DNA of 64,000 nt from JACPLR01 sp041649295. Lineage in GTDB: Archaea > Nanobdellota > Nanobdellia > Pacearchaeales > GW2011-AR1. The translations under genes were made by a program, and so were the position numbers. The stretch spans positions 310,001 to 374,000 of the forward strand of contig JBAZNI010000001.1 of assembly GCA_041649295.1 (NCBI GenBank). The letters are read 5' to 3'. A model generated the notes under the pieces. The model did not search any database. It was given only the letters and a program-made list of their open reading frames with translations, and was not told the DNA's origin. Shown piece by piece: positions 1 to 8,771 of this stretch. Numbering within the stretch: the first letter of the stretch is position 1; every line of letters starts with the position of its first letter.

Positions 1-222
1 CTCAATTGTTTTTGCTCTCCTTAGTTTTAACTCTGGAGCATGTTTTTTAAATTTAGAAGGGGTTAGATACTCTTCGGGCAGTATTAAACGAGCAACAACT
101 AAATGAGAATCATAAGGCATATCTGTAATTCGTGAAACAAGCTTATTAGTCGCCCTAATTTCATTACCTAAATCTCGTATTTCTGCTTCTGTTCTTCTCT
201 TAAAAAAGTCCTTTTTTTCCAT
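1..222 (-). CDS. uncharacterised protein, N-terminal part (runs off left edge)
   Basis: An ATG at 222 on the minus strand opens a frame that continues without a stop to the window edge (74 codons). The product begins MEKKDFFKRRTEAEIRD and is highly charged at first, probably helical, then becomes more beta-like (SHLVVARLILPEEY). I do not recognise a family. A TATA-like stretch (tattttata) lies just upstream, so it probably has its own promoter. The C-terminus lies outside the window. Confidence 0.6.
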   Translation of the reverse strand, partial: MEKKDFFKRRTEAEIRDLGNEIRATNKLVSRITDMPYDSHLVVARLILPEEYLTPSKFKKHAPELKLRRAKTIE

Positions 223-256
223 ATTTTTACGTATAAAATAGCCTTTATAAGCCTTT

Positions 257-715
257 CTATATGTTGTCACTAAGAAGTAAGGGCAAAGAAGAAAAATTTA
301 ATTCTTCCTGCTCTCCAGCAAGTCTAGCAGATCTATACAATTCATAAATGGCATCGGGAAAGTAATAACATTTTTCAGGATTAATGCCATTATCCCTTAA
401 TTCTTTCTCTATTTTCTCTAAGTGCATATTAATTATTCTTAAGCCAACTTCACTATCTGATGTTACATAATAATTTCCACTACACTTAAATAATTCCAAA
501 TCATATAATCCGCCACTTCTTGTCTCTGATTCATCTCTAAATCTTTCAACTAATTCTAAAGTTTCTCTATGGGCTCTTATTTTATCATATACTTCTACAG
601 CAGTTATTTCTGGGCTAAAATCTCTTTGAATTCTCGGAAGAGTTTCTTCACAAGCTTTTCCCAATTGTTCTGCTCTATCTTGAGTAATTAAAAAGTGTAC
701 ATAATGTCCATTCAT
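257..715 (-). CDS. uncharacterised protein, 152 aa
   Basis: The start at 715 (MNGHYVHFLITQDRAEQ) is chosen because GGAGGAAATAAC, a good Shine-Dalgarno sequence, lies immediately before it. A longer frame using a TTG at 820 would overlap the upstream gene by about 100 bases and is rejected. The protein is acidic and mostly helical, with no motif I recognise. Its start sits directly after the stop of the 717-1151 gene, so it is probably the last gene of an operon with that gene and tyrA, translated by coupling. Confidence 0.7.
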   Translation of the reverse strand: MNGHYVHFLITQDRAEQLGKACEETLPRIQRDFSPEITAVEVYDKIRAHRETLELVERFRDESETRSGGLYDLELFKCSGNYYVTSDSEVGLRIINMHLEKIEKELRDNGINPEKCYYFPDAIYELYRSARLAGEQEELNFSSLPLLLSDNI

Positions 716-716
716 G

Positions 717-1151
717 TTATTTCCTCCTCTCTGATAAATCATGTATTGTAGGATATATTCCAGTGGTTTTGTACAAACAGATAATCTCTGGGTGAGGTAT
801 AATTCCAAGTAGATTGGCAAAGTCTAGTTCAGCAAAATTTTGGACTCTTCCTCTAGTTCCTTCAGGATGATTTAATCTAGACAAATCAATAATCAATCCG
901 CAATCTTTTCTAGAAAGTATTTCATCTAATTCTGCAAAATGGATATAAGACTTCAAAAGATAATCTGGAAGTCGCGGACATAATCCAAATCTCAATTTTT
1001 TGAGATCCTGGTCATGCAAATCATCAGTTACAAATTCTACATTTATTGGATCACAACAAAAAAAGTCTTGTTCAGGAGTTTCCCAAATAGACTTTTCAAT
1101 TATATGTTTCCCAATCTCAGTTCTTGTATCGCAATAAACCAGTGTTTTCAT
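717..1151 (-). CDS. uncharacterised protein, 144 aa, downstream of tyrA
   Basis: Begins MKTLVYCDTRTEIGKHIIE. Its ATG overlaps the stop of the tyrA homologue by an ATGA junction, indicating one transcript and coupled translation. The alternating hydrophobic strands (KTLVYCD, CGLIIDLSRL, PEIICLYKT) suggest a small alpha/beta fold, but I recognise no catalytic motif. The co-transcription with prephenate dehydrogenase is seen in the sequence; any link to aromatic amino acid metabolism is inference only. Confidence 0.7.
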   Translation of the reverse strand: MKTLVYCDTRTEIGKHIIEKSIWETPEQDFFCCDPINVEFVTDDLHDQDLKKLRFGLCPRLPDYLLKSYIHFAELDEILSRKDCGLIIDLSRLNHPEGTRGRVQNFAELDFANLLGIIPHPEIICLYKTTGIYPTIHDLSERRK

Positions 1152-2146
1152 TTTAACTCCCCCTCGAGATTATTTAATCCATTTATGAATATCTGCCTTG
1201 CTTCTTTAGCAAAAGGATTCATAATCTGCATATTATTAAATAATGCTGGAGTATCATTCGCAATTATTTCTACAATATCCATTAATTTATCAAAAGTTTT
1301 TGTGCTTAATTCAACTCTCTTTATACCTGCCTTGTTTAGAGCCTGGCCAATAAAATGAGTTAGTGCTTGAGAAAGGGCCATTTGTTTATCATGTTCTTCA
1401 GGAGTTGTTATAGTTGTTTGAAGTCCGATAAATTCGCAAAATTCTTTTATCATATCAAAGGTTTTATTAGTTGCTCTAACATTACAAAGAGCAATTCTCA
1501 TTCCATTAATTGAGTCAGGTGCACTTTGCGGTCCAAATAATGGATGAGTTCCAATTATTTCAATATCCTTTGGTAAAATCTGGTTCATTAATTTACAAGA
1601 AAACACCTTTAGAGAACAAACATCCAACACAATAGTCTCATCTTCTATTTTGTCTTTTATTTTTAGTAATATTTGCTCAAGATTTTCCATAGGAACAGCT
1701 AAAATAATAAATCTACTTGTCAATATCTCATTTAATGAAACAAATTTAACTCCAAGTTCACCTGCTTGTTCACTTTCATTATTAATATCTGTTACAAATA
1801 ACTCAATATTATCTAATTTTGAAAGATGTTTTGCAGCAAGCTTTCCAAAATTTCCAAAACCAATTATTCCTATGCTTATGGTCTTTTTTTGAATATCCTT
1901 AGACTCCTTAAGAATAGTGTTAAAAATGTTCTTTACATTAAAACTATTTCTGGCATTTTTAGTTTTATCCAAAACTTCTTGTTCTCTAGAGCCATCTAAA
2001 ACAGGCATATTCGTTTTTGCTTTAATATCTCCGATAGTTCTTACCATCTCAAGCCTTTGGTCAAGAAGACTAACGAGATTTCCATCTATCTCATCAATCT
2101 TTTTTCTTAGCATTCCAATTTCTTGTGGCAGTGTTATTTGTTTCAT
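1148..2146 (-). CDS. tyrA: chorismate mutase / prephenate dehydrogenase fusion
   Basis: Makes the tyrosine precursor 4-hydroxyphenylpyruvate from chorismate. Residues 1-85 are an AroQ-type chorismate mutase (MLRKKIDEIDGNLVSLLDQR, then a helix with DGSREQEVL). From about residue 90 a Rossmann fold starts with GIIGFGNFGK. GTHPLFGP near residue 200 carries the conserved His of TyrA dehydrogenases. The length (332 aa) is close to that of bacterial T-protein. The gene heads a minus-strand operon of three; a TATA-like box lies near 2170. No other aromatic pathway gene is in the window, so the pathway context is not confirmed here. The dehydratase alternative is excluded by the nucleotide-binding fold. 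Confidence 0.92.
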   Translation of the reverse strand: MKQITLPQEIGMLRKKIDEIDGNLVSLLDQRLEMVRTIGDIKAKTNMPVLDGSREQEVLDKTKNARNSFNVKNIFNTILKESKDIQKKTISIGIIGFGNFGKLAAKHLSKLDNIELFVTDINNESEQAGELGVKFVSLNEILTSRFIILAVPMENLEQILLKIKDKIEDETIVLDVCSLKVFSCKLMNQILPKDIEIIGTHPLFGPQSAPDSINGMRIALCNVRATNKTFDMIKEFCEFIGLQTTITTPEEHDKQMALSQALTHFIGQALNKAGIKRVELSTKTFDKLMDIVEIIANDTPALFNNMQIMNPFAKEARQIFINGLNNLEGELK

Positions 2147-2276
2147 AATTAGTGAAAATAAGCCTCCTATATATATTTAGTTGTAGTTTATTCAGATATT
2201 AACCGAAAAGTATATAAATAGTTGAATATTATACAATTTATTGTAAAAACTGATAGCGAGGGAGGTAAATTTATAT

Positions 2277-2314
2277 ATACCAAAAAAGGTATAATGTTAT
2301 ACCAAAAAAGGTAT
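2277..2314. promoter_or_regulatory. twin palindromic operator ATACC-N6-GGTAT
   Basis: Two identical inverted repeats, ATACC-AAAAAA-GGTAT, occupy 2277-2292 and 2299-2314. Their starts are 22 bases apart, two helical turns, so bound proteins would lie on the same face. They sit 26 bases before the ATG of a protein with an N-terminal winged helix, which makes autoregulation the simplest reading (inference). Confidence 0.6.
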
Positions 2315-2340
2315 AATACAATAAAATAGGCGTAAAGAAA

Positions 2341-2943
2341 ATGTTAACAAAAAATCAAACAGAAATGCTGGACATGTTTAGGAAAAACATATTCTTAAAT
2401 GAAAGTATAAGAAAAATAGCTTTAGTTCTAAATAAACCATACCCCAAAGTCTACGAAGCATTAAAAAAATTTGAAAAAGAAAAAATAGTTCAAATTAAAA
2501 AAGTTGGAAGCTCAAATATTTGTAGTTTAATGCTAAATAAAGAGAGTATTGCTATCTTTTCTATGCTTGACAAACAAGAAGCATTTTCAAAAAAAATTCC
2601 CAACATAGATAAGATACTTTCATTTAATGAATTCCTTGATGACATTTTAATTGTAAGTGGAAGCTATGCAAAAGGATGTCAAACTAAAAAATCAGATATT
2701 GATATAGTTATAATCACTAAAGAAGATGCCTATAAAAAACAAGAGTTAATGGAGAATATGGCAATGACCTTCCTGCCAGAATTCCATATCACAGCATTTT
2801 CCTATAAGAATTTTATCAACATGTTGTTAAATAATGAATTTAATCTCGGGAAAGAAACTTTCAGATTCCACCTTATATTTAGAAATCCTGAAAGATATTA
2901 TGAATTAATTAAGGAGGCAATTAAAAATGGTTTCAAAGGTTGA
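2341..2943 (+). CDS. winged-helix + MNT-type nucleotidyltransferase (antitoxin-like)
   Basis: Residues 1-75 form a winged helix-turn-helix (KIALVLNKPYPKVYEALKKF), followed from about residue 100 by a minimal nucleotidyltransferase core with GSYAKG and SDIDIVI, the nucleotide-binding and metal-binding motifs of the MNT family. In MNT/HEPN pairs the MNT protein modifies or neutralises its HEPN partner; here the partner would be the overlapping gene at 2927. The overlap is 17 bases and the downstream gene has its own GGAGG. The twin operator upstream suggests the winged helix represses its own operon. Confidence 0.8.
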   Translation: MLTKNQTEMLDMFRKNIFLNESIRKIALVLNKPYPKVYEALKKFEKEKIVQIKKVGSSNICSLMLNKESIAIFSMLDKQEAFSKKIPNIDKILSFNEFLDDILIVSGSYAKGCQTKKSDIDIVIITKEDAYKKQELMENMAMTFLPEFHITAFSYKNFINMLLNNEFNLGKETFRFHLIFRNPERYYELIKEAIKNGFKG

Positions 2944-3406
2944 ATTATACTTAAAAAGAGCAGACGATGAACTTTTGCTATCAAAGGTAAATTTTAATAT
3001 GTCTGTAAAACCAGAAATAAAGCAGTTTTTAAGATTAAATTTAAATCAGACATTTTTTAATGATGTTATTTCCGAAGCATACTATTCTATTTTTTATGCA
3101 GCAAAGGCATACCTTTTAACAAAAGGAATAGAAACTTCTGCTCCAGAAGAGCACAAAAAAACATATAACTATTTTAAAAAATTTGTGAACAAAGGAGTTT
3201 TAGATAAAGAACTTCTTGAGATTTATGATACAGAAGCAGACAAAGCAGAATTTTTATTAAAAATATTTTTTAAAGAAAAGAGCAAGAGAGGCAAATTTGT
3301 TTACAATATTAACTCAGATGCAAATATCCCTGTTGCCTTAAACTCTATCGGCAATGCGAAGAAGTTTGTCGCAAATATAAAATCAGTTATTGAAAAAGAA
3401 AAATGA
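2927..3406 (+). CDS. HEPN-domain-like protein (partner of MNT gene)
   Basis: A 159-aa helical protein whose DVISEAYYSIFYAAKAYLL segment resembles the HEPN family core. The start at 2927 is supported by GGAGG 10 bases upstream, inside the preceding gene. The canonical HEPN ribonuclease motif R-x4-6-H is not clearly present: the C-terminal KSKRGKFVYNI has the Arg but lacks the His. If it is a toxin the active site is altered, or the protein may be a substrate or scaffold for the nucleotidyltransferase. It overlaps the next gene by ATGA. Confidence 0.7.
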   Translation: MVSKVELYLKRADDELLLSKVNFNMSVKPEIKQFLRLNLNQTFFNDVISEAYYSIFYAAKAYLLTKGIETSAPEEHKKTYNYFKKFVNKGVLDKELLEIYDTEADKAEFLLKIFFKEKSKRGKFVYNINSDANIPVALNSIGNAKKFVANIKSVIEKEK

Positions 3407-3855
3407 AAGACATAAAACCAAAGTTAATTGAGTTATTTAAGCAAGGCTACTGCACACCGCAGATTTCAGTAATTGCTAAAAAAATTAAAGAGCCTTCTAC
3501 AACAATACATTATAATATAAAAAGATTAGAGCAAGAAGGAGCGATAAAATCTTACAAAGCTGTTTTTAATTATAAAAAAATAAATGAGGGGCATTGCACT
3601 TATATTTTTGTCAATTTATCTCCAGAAAATTATGGAAATCCAGAAAAAATAGCAAAAGAAATAGCTAAAGATTCAAGAATTGAAAGTGTGGATGTAGTTA
3701 CAGGGGGCTATGAGTTAATAATCAAGTTAAGGACTAAGGATGTAGATGAATATTATGAGGCAATAAAAAATATGGTATCGAAATTTAAATTCACAAAAAC
3801 AACTTCAGTTACTTCTTTAAAACAAATTAAAAGCGAGTTTGTTGAGTTAGAATAA
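3403..3855 (+). CDS. Lrp/AsnC family transcriptional regulator
   Basis: A 150-aa protein with an N-terminal HTH (TPQISVIAKKIKEPSTTIHY) and a C-terminal RAM-like ligand/oligomerisation domain (about residues 70-145; VDVVTGGYELIIKLRTKD). It begins with an ATGA overlap on the HEPN-like gene, so it is the third gene of that operon. Lrp proteins usually sense amino acids; its ligand is not apparent. It could regulate the MNT/HEPN pair or simply be co-transcribed. Confidence 0.8.
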   Translation: MKDIKPKLIELFKQGYCTPQISVIAKKIKEPSTTIHYNIKRLEQEGAIKSYKAVFNYKKINEGHCTYIFVNLSPENYGNPEKIAKEIAKDSRIESVDVVTGGYELIIKLRTKDVDEYYEAIKNMVSKFKFTKTTSVTSLKQIKSEFVELE

Positions 3856-4022
3856 AAATTAAAATCTAAATGCTTCCATCTGTTTGATCGTAACCCCTGG
3901 CTATCTCAGATATTTGATATTCCTAAATTGTTTATTATCTTATTGTAAAATACCTTATTTAATTTAAAATAAGTTAAGCTGTAGAAAAGTATGCTTTCAC
4001 ATTAACCCAAAAATAATCATTT

Positions 4023-7000
4023 TTAACTGCCCTCTTCCAGCTTCAAACTCACAATCTTGCTAATACCGCTGTTCATGCTGATTCCATAAATAACATTAGC
4101 CCCGCTAATAATGCTGTCGTTGTGGCTTATTACAATATACTGCCCGGATTTCATGTATTTGTGAAGAAGATTAGCTAAAAGTTCTGAGTTTCTTTTATCA
4201 AGTGCTGCATCAATTTCATCAAGAATATAGAAACAGTAAGGATGATATTCCTGAATTGCAAAAATCAATGAAAGTGCAATAAGTGTTTTTTCTCCGCCTG
4301 ATAAAGAATTAATGTCAAAGTATTTTCCTTTTGCAATTCTTATTATAATATCTATTCCCCCTTCAAAAATATCTTCAGGATTCTGGATTTCAAGGAATGC
4401 TTTTCCTTTTGTGCTTAACTGGCTGAAATTCCTCGTGAATAGCTCATTAATTGCAGTAAATGTTTTCATAAAAGTCTTTTTCTTTTTAACATCAATTTCA
4501 TGTATGATTTTAAGTATCTCTTCTCTTTCATCTTCCAGCTGTTTGACTTTTTCAGACACCTTCTCATATTCTTCTTTTACAAATTCGTATGTTTCCAAAG
4601 CTCTCATGTTTACACTGCCTATTCTCATTAAGTCCTGCTCTGATTTCTGAAGTTTTTCTTTAAGAAACTGAATACTTCCAGAAATAAATTCAATTCCTGA
4701 AAATTCCCTTAACTCAAATTCGAAAGATTCTTTTTCAGCACCGACTTTTGCAATTTCAACTTTAAGATTATTTATAACTTCTGTAAATCTCGAAAGAGTG
4801 TTTTGCTGGTTTACAAGCAACAGATTTTTCTGATTTATTTTTTCCTGTATTTCTGTTCTTTCCTTAAACAGCTTTTCAAATTTTTCAATCATATCATCCA
4901 AAGCAGACTGCCTGTCTCCTAATTTATGCTCGTTTAGTTTCAGATTAGAGTTTAAATTTGACAAATCTTTTTTTATCTCTATTTTGTCTTTGTCGATTCC
5001 CTTTATAACAATTCTTATCCTTTCAATTTCCTGCTCTTTGAACAAAATAGTCCTGTCAATATTTTCATCTGTTCTTGATGATATTTCCTGCAGTTCAAAC
5101 AGAAGTGTTTTTGATTTCTCCTCTATCTTTGAAATATCTTGAAGATTCTTTGCAAGTGATTCCTGTCTTGTTTTTAAGTTTTGGATTTCTATTTTAAAAT
5201 TCTTTTCTTTAGCCATAAGTTTTTTCATAGATTCTCTTTTTTCATTAATAGATTCTATTTTAACAAGCTCAACTTCTCTTTCTGACAATTCGTTTTTTAG
5301 GGAATCATCTTTGCTACCAAGATTTTTTATATTAATTTCAAAATCTTCAATTTCTTTTTTAACTGAATTTAACAGCTCCAAACTTTTTTTGATTTTGTCT
5401 TCTGTCGATTTTAAAACATGAGTTACATGCTCGCTTGTTAATTTGCTCTGGCATAGAGGGCAGATATCAGAAGAAGGTATTTTTGATTTTAGTTTCTGAT
5501 TTCTTTCTATATCTGCTTCAATTACAGAAAAAGATTTCTCAGCATTTTTTCTTTCTTCATATAATTTTTCAAGTTGTTTTTTATTTTCTCCAATATCTTT
5601 ATTTAGCTCTTTTATTTTTGCTGTGCATTCTTCTGTTGTCTGGAAAGTAAGTTCTTCTGCCAAAGATTTTATCTGGTTAAAAAGATATCTTGATTCTGTT
5701 TCAGCAGAAGTTAATTCTCTTTCCTTATCTCTTATCCTGTCTTTAATGAGATTAAATTCTGTCTGCAGAGAATAAACTTTTTCTTTTTTAGATTCAATTT
5801 CATCAAGTTCCTGCTTTTTAGCTTTGATTTCATTCTGTCTTTTAGAAAGTAATGGAGATTCTTTTTTTAATCTATTAAGTTCTTCTTCAGATTCTTTTAA
5901 GCTGTGCTCTAATTCATTTCTTCTAACTTCATTTTCAGCTAGTTTTTTGTCAAAGTTATCTATTCTTGTTCTGTCTTCTGTAACCCTTATATTCAGCATT
6001 GTAATTTCATCATTCAAAGACTCTCTTTCAAAACCTGAAGATTTCTGAACATGCTCATTTATTTCATCTGCTCTTTGTGAAAGAGATTTAATTTCCTGCT
6101 CCAATCTTGATATTTCTGATTTTACTTTTTCCTTGAATTTGGTGTTTTTATCAACTTCTTCTTTTATTTTTTCAATTTCTTTATCTTTTTCATCAAGGTT
6201 CTTTTTTATTATTGATACTTTGCACTGCTTGACACTTTTTTCAAGTTCTTTAAACCTCAAAGCCTGCTTCCTTTCTTCTTCAAGATTTTTCATATATGCT
6301 GTTCTCTCTCTTAAAACTGCAGAAACTTCTTTTAGTTTTTGGTTTGTTTTTTCAATTTCATGGAGAGATTTCTGTTTTCTCATTTCGTAAATTGAAATTC
6401 CTGCAACTTCTTCAATAATCTCTCTTCTTTCAATAGGGTGCATTTTAACAAGATGGGCAATTTCTCCCTGAAGAACAATATTAAATCCATTTGGGTCAAT
6501 TCCTGCATGAGATAAAAGTTCTAAAATTTCCTGGCGTGTTTTTGTCTCGCCATTTAGCTTGTAAATGCTCGTTCCTTTTCTCCTTACAATTCTTTTAATA
6601 GAAACGTCTTTTGAATCGATGTTAAACATTTTGTCAGAATTATCAAAAACAATTTCAACACTTGCCTCTTTAGACGGTTTTCTTTCTTTTGTTCCCTGAA
6701 AAATAAGATGTGATGATTTTTCAGCTCTCAAACTTTTGCTTGACAAACGCCCTAAAACAAAACACAAAGCATCGCTTATATTTGAATTATGCGCGAATAT
6801 ATTATTAGCTACAAAATTATGATGTTCTTCAACGCACAAATCATAAACCCATTCCCCCCCAGCTATTTCTTGAATATCTATAAGTTCATCCCAAAAGATG
6901 TCTGATTGAATTAGCAGATTTAACCTATTTATATTTTCAGAATTTCCTATAAATAATTGATTAGTCAATAAAGAAAGTCCATTTCTTGAAGGAGTGCATT

Positions 7001-8495
7001 GATTATAATAATATGAATCTAAACTTGGAAAATCCTGTTTATTTTTCTTAACTGAGATGCCTAACTCGTTTGTGATTATTTTTACTAAATCATTTGCTTC
7101 GATTAAATCAACATTAGTATTAGATTTTTTATGCAAGTGGGATAATATCCTGTCTTTTTTTCTTTTATGGATTAATTGAATATATTGATTAAATAATGCT
7201 AAATTTAAAACTCCTGAGATAGTTATTGATTTATATTTGCCTTTAAAGTCTTTATATCCTTTTATAATGTCTTTAGTATTAAAAAGAATGCCTAACCTTA
7301 GCAAGCAAGTTTCAATACTATGACAAAGCAGTTCACTCTTTGTTGTTATTTCAATTACTGGAGATTTTTTTGAGACATATCCATCTCCACAATATAGTCC
7401 ATTTAATAAGTTTGATATTTCTTCCTTAGAAGAGTGTTTTAAAATAATGTTTGAAATCTTTTTATTTTCTGTTTTTGAAGCCATCCCTAATTCCCTTAAA
7501 ATCTTTTTTAATGGCTCTGAAAAAATTATTACATCCCAGCAATTTTGTTTATACTCCCGGACTAATGGTTCTTTATGGAAAAGTTTTCTTACAAGATAAA
7601 CATAATCTTCTACAATTTCTCTATCTCCATTTGTAAACCAGATATGGCTTGAATCTCCAAGCCTTCCTTCTGCCAAAAGATATCCAAAAAATCTGGCAAA
7701 GTCTGGAGAATTTTTAAATTCAAATCTTGTATCCTTGCCATTAGCACAAATAGTATTTATATTATTGACTATTTCTATATCTGAAAAACCTGCATACCTA
7801 AATATTTTTATAAGGTTGCAGAAGTGAATTGATTGTTTATCAAGCATCCCTTTAATAATATAATAATTAACTCCTATTTTCTGCGCTAATTCCCTCCAGC
7901 TATTTTTTTCTTTTAATGATTTTAAAATATTAACATATTCTTCTTTATAAGGAATATAAAAATTATCTTCAAGACTAAATTTATCAAGAAGTTCTATAAA
8001 ATATTTATTTTCAGGCTCAAAGTTTATTTTTCTCGTAACAGCTATTCTAACCCCTTTTTTTAATTCTTCTGCTTTTGCAGGAACAATTTTATTATTTTTT
8101 AATATAAAGAAAGGATGATATTTAGTAGATGTAATTTCTCTGCCCGAACGAGTTTTTATTTTTAGCAGTTTTTCTGGAGAAGTTCTCTTTACAAATGCTT
8201 TAATGGGTTTTTTTACAACTTTTAAAGTATTAAAATCAAGGCATAATACTTCTGTGCCATCGCCTTGAATTAAAAATCCATCTTCAGTTTTTATAGCATT
8301 GATTAAACGAGAATTAACAATATTTCCAATCTTTTCTATTGTTCCGTCTGATAGCTGGACTAGTGAATTTTCAGTCAGGCACTTACCACTTCCATTTGGG
8401 CCAATAATGACATTAATTCCTGTATCAAATGGGAGCTGTGCTTTTCCTGCAAAACTCTTAAACCCATTTATTGTCAGCTCTTTTACATAACCCAT
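4023..8495 (-). CDS. smc: SMC-family chromosome ATPase interrupted by an intein
   Basis: A 1490-residue precursor. Removing the intein (residues 39-570) leaves a host protein of about 958 aa. N-terminal head: GINVIIGPNGSGK|SNISD (Walker A, interrupted by the intein), then a Q-loop region with the SMC signature (IERREIIEEVAGISIYE). C-terminal head: LSGGEKTLIALSL signature and LDEIDAALD Walker B/D-loop, typical of SMC rather than Rad50. Between the heads are long coiled coils, but instead of the roughly 150-aa SMC hinge there is a short SSDICPLCQSKL at 5451-5462, a CxxC zinc hook as in Rad50. The host length is also Rad50-like. It probably organises or segregates chromosomes together with ScpA (56189). 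ATG at 8495. Confidence 0.93.
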   Translation of the reverse strand: MGYVKELTINGFKSFAGKAQLPFDTGINVIIGPNGSGKCLTENSLVQLSDGTIEKIGNIVNSRLINAIKTEDGFLIQGDGTEVLCLDFNTLKVVKKPIKAFVKRTSPEKLLKIKTRSGREITSTKYHPFFILKNNKIVPAKAEELKKGVRIAVTRKINFEPENKYFIELLDKFSLEDNFYIPYKEEYVNILKSLKEKNSWRELAQKIGVNYYIIKGMLDKQSIHFCNLIKIFRYAGFSDIEIVNNINTICANGKDTRFEFKNSPDFARFFGYLLAEGRLGDSSHIWFTNGDREIVEDYVYLVRKLFHKEPLVREYKQNCWDVIIFSEPLKKILRELGMASKTENKKISNIILKHSSKEEISNLLNGLYCGDGYVSKKSPVIEITTKSELLCHSIETCLLRLGILFNTKDIIKGYKDFKGKYKSITISGVLNLALFNQYIQLIHKRKKDRILSHLHKKSNTNVDLIEANDLVKIITNELGISVKKNKQDFPSLDSYYYNQCTPSRNGLSLLTNQLFIGNSENINRLNLLIQSDIFWDELIDIQEIAGGEWVYDLCVEEHHNFVANNIFAHNSNISDALCFVLGRLSSKSLRAEKSSHLIFQGTKERKPSKEASVEIVFDNSDKMFNIDSKDVSIKRIVRRKGTSIYKLNGETKTRQEILELLSHAGIDPNGFNIVLQGEIAHLVKMHPIERREIIEEVAGISIYEMRKQKSLHEIEKTNQKLKEVSAVLRERTAYMKNLEEERKQALRFKELEKSVKQCKVSIIKKNLDEKDKEIEKIKEEVDKNTKFKEKVKSEISRLEQEIKSLSQRADEINEHVQKSSGFERESLNDEITMLNIRVTEDRTRIDNFDKKLAENEVRRNELEHSLKESEEELNRLKKESPLLSKRQNEIKAKKQELDEIESKKEKVYSLQTEFNLIKDRIRDKERELTSAETESRYLFNQIKSLAEELTFQTTEECTAKIKELNKDIGENKKQLEKLYEERKNAEKSFSVIEADIERNQKLKSKIPSSDICPLCQSKLTSEHVTHVLKSTEDKIKKSLELLNSVKKEIEDFEINIKNLGSKDDSLKNELSEREVELVKIESINEKRESMKKLMAKEKNFKIEIQNLKTRQESLAKNLQDISKIEEKSKTLLFELQEISSRTDENIDRTILFKEQEIERIRIVIKGIDKDKIEIKKDLSNLNSNLKLNEHKLGDRQSALDDMIEKFEKLFKERTEIQEKINQKNLLLVNQQNTLSRFTEVINNLKVEIAKVGAEKESFEFELREFSGIEFISGSIQFLKEKLQKSEQDLMRIGSVNMRALETYEFVKEEYEKVSEKVKQLEDEREEILKIIHEIDVKKKKTFMKTFTAINELFTRNFSQLSTKGKAFLEIQNPEDIFEGGIDIIIRIAKGKYFDINSLSGGEKTLIALSLIFAIQEYHPYCFYILDEIDAALDKRNSELLANLLHKYMKSGQYIVISHNDSIISGANVIYGISMNSGISKIVSLKLEEGS
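6786..8381 (-). mobile_element. intein with LAGLIDADG homing endonuclease in SMC Walker A
   Basis: A 532-residue in-frame intein placed exactly after the Lys of GPNGSGK. It begins with Cys (CLTENSLVQLSDGT), has a block B (TSTKYHPFFI), two LAGLIDADG-like helices (FGYLLAEGRL and LLNGLYCGDGYVS), and ends VANNIFAHN with the His-Asn needed for C-terminal cleavage. The first extein residue afterwards is Ser (SNISD), a valid +1 nucleophile. All splicing residues look intact. Insertion into a P-loop is a known preference of inteins: the site is highly conserved and the host is inactive until splicing. Confidence 0.95.
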
Positions 8496-8606
8496 AAATT
8501 ACAAAGGATTTGAATATTTTTAAAGGTTGAGATGATAAAAGGCAAGGTTTTTAAGTTAATAACTTTATGGTTTATAATGCTAAGAATAAGTTATAACTAT
8601 CCTAAT

Positions 8607-8771
8607 ATGATTATCCTCATTGTTTACTCTAGCGAGCTAGCTGTCAGAAAAGCAGAAGAGAGAGCTAATGTAGAGCCCTGCGACAGCAAAGTAGAGCCAG
8701 TAAGAGCAATATATCCAGATACTGCAGGATTAGATTATAGAGTTGGAAGATATTTGGATGTTAAGGCATAA
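8607..8771 (+). CDS. possible small protein, 54 aa
   Basis: From the ATG at 8607 a frame encodes a protein starting MIILIVYSSELAVRKAEERA and ending YRVGRYLDVKA. The amino acid mix (balanced E, R, V, A) looks like real coding sequence, and a TATA-like tttataat lies about 35 bases upstream. A longer version from 8532 has a hydrophobic leader of dubious quality. The 3' end overlaps the convergent regulator gene by 11 bases. No family recognised; it may be spurious. Confidence 0.35.
   Translation: MIILIVYSSELAVRKAEERANVEPCDSKVEPVRAIYPDTAGLDYRVGRYLDVKA

Noticed and set aside
2927..3406. Calling the HEPN-like protein a certain RNase toxin
   Set aside because: The R-x4-6-H active-site motif is not visible.
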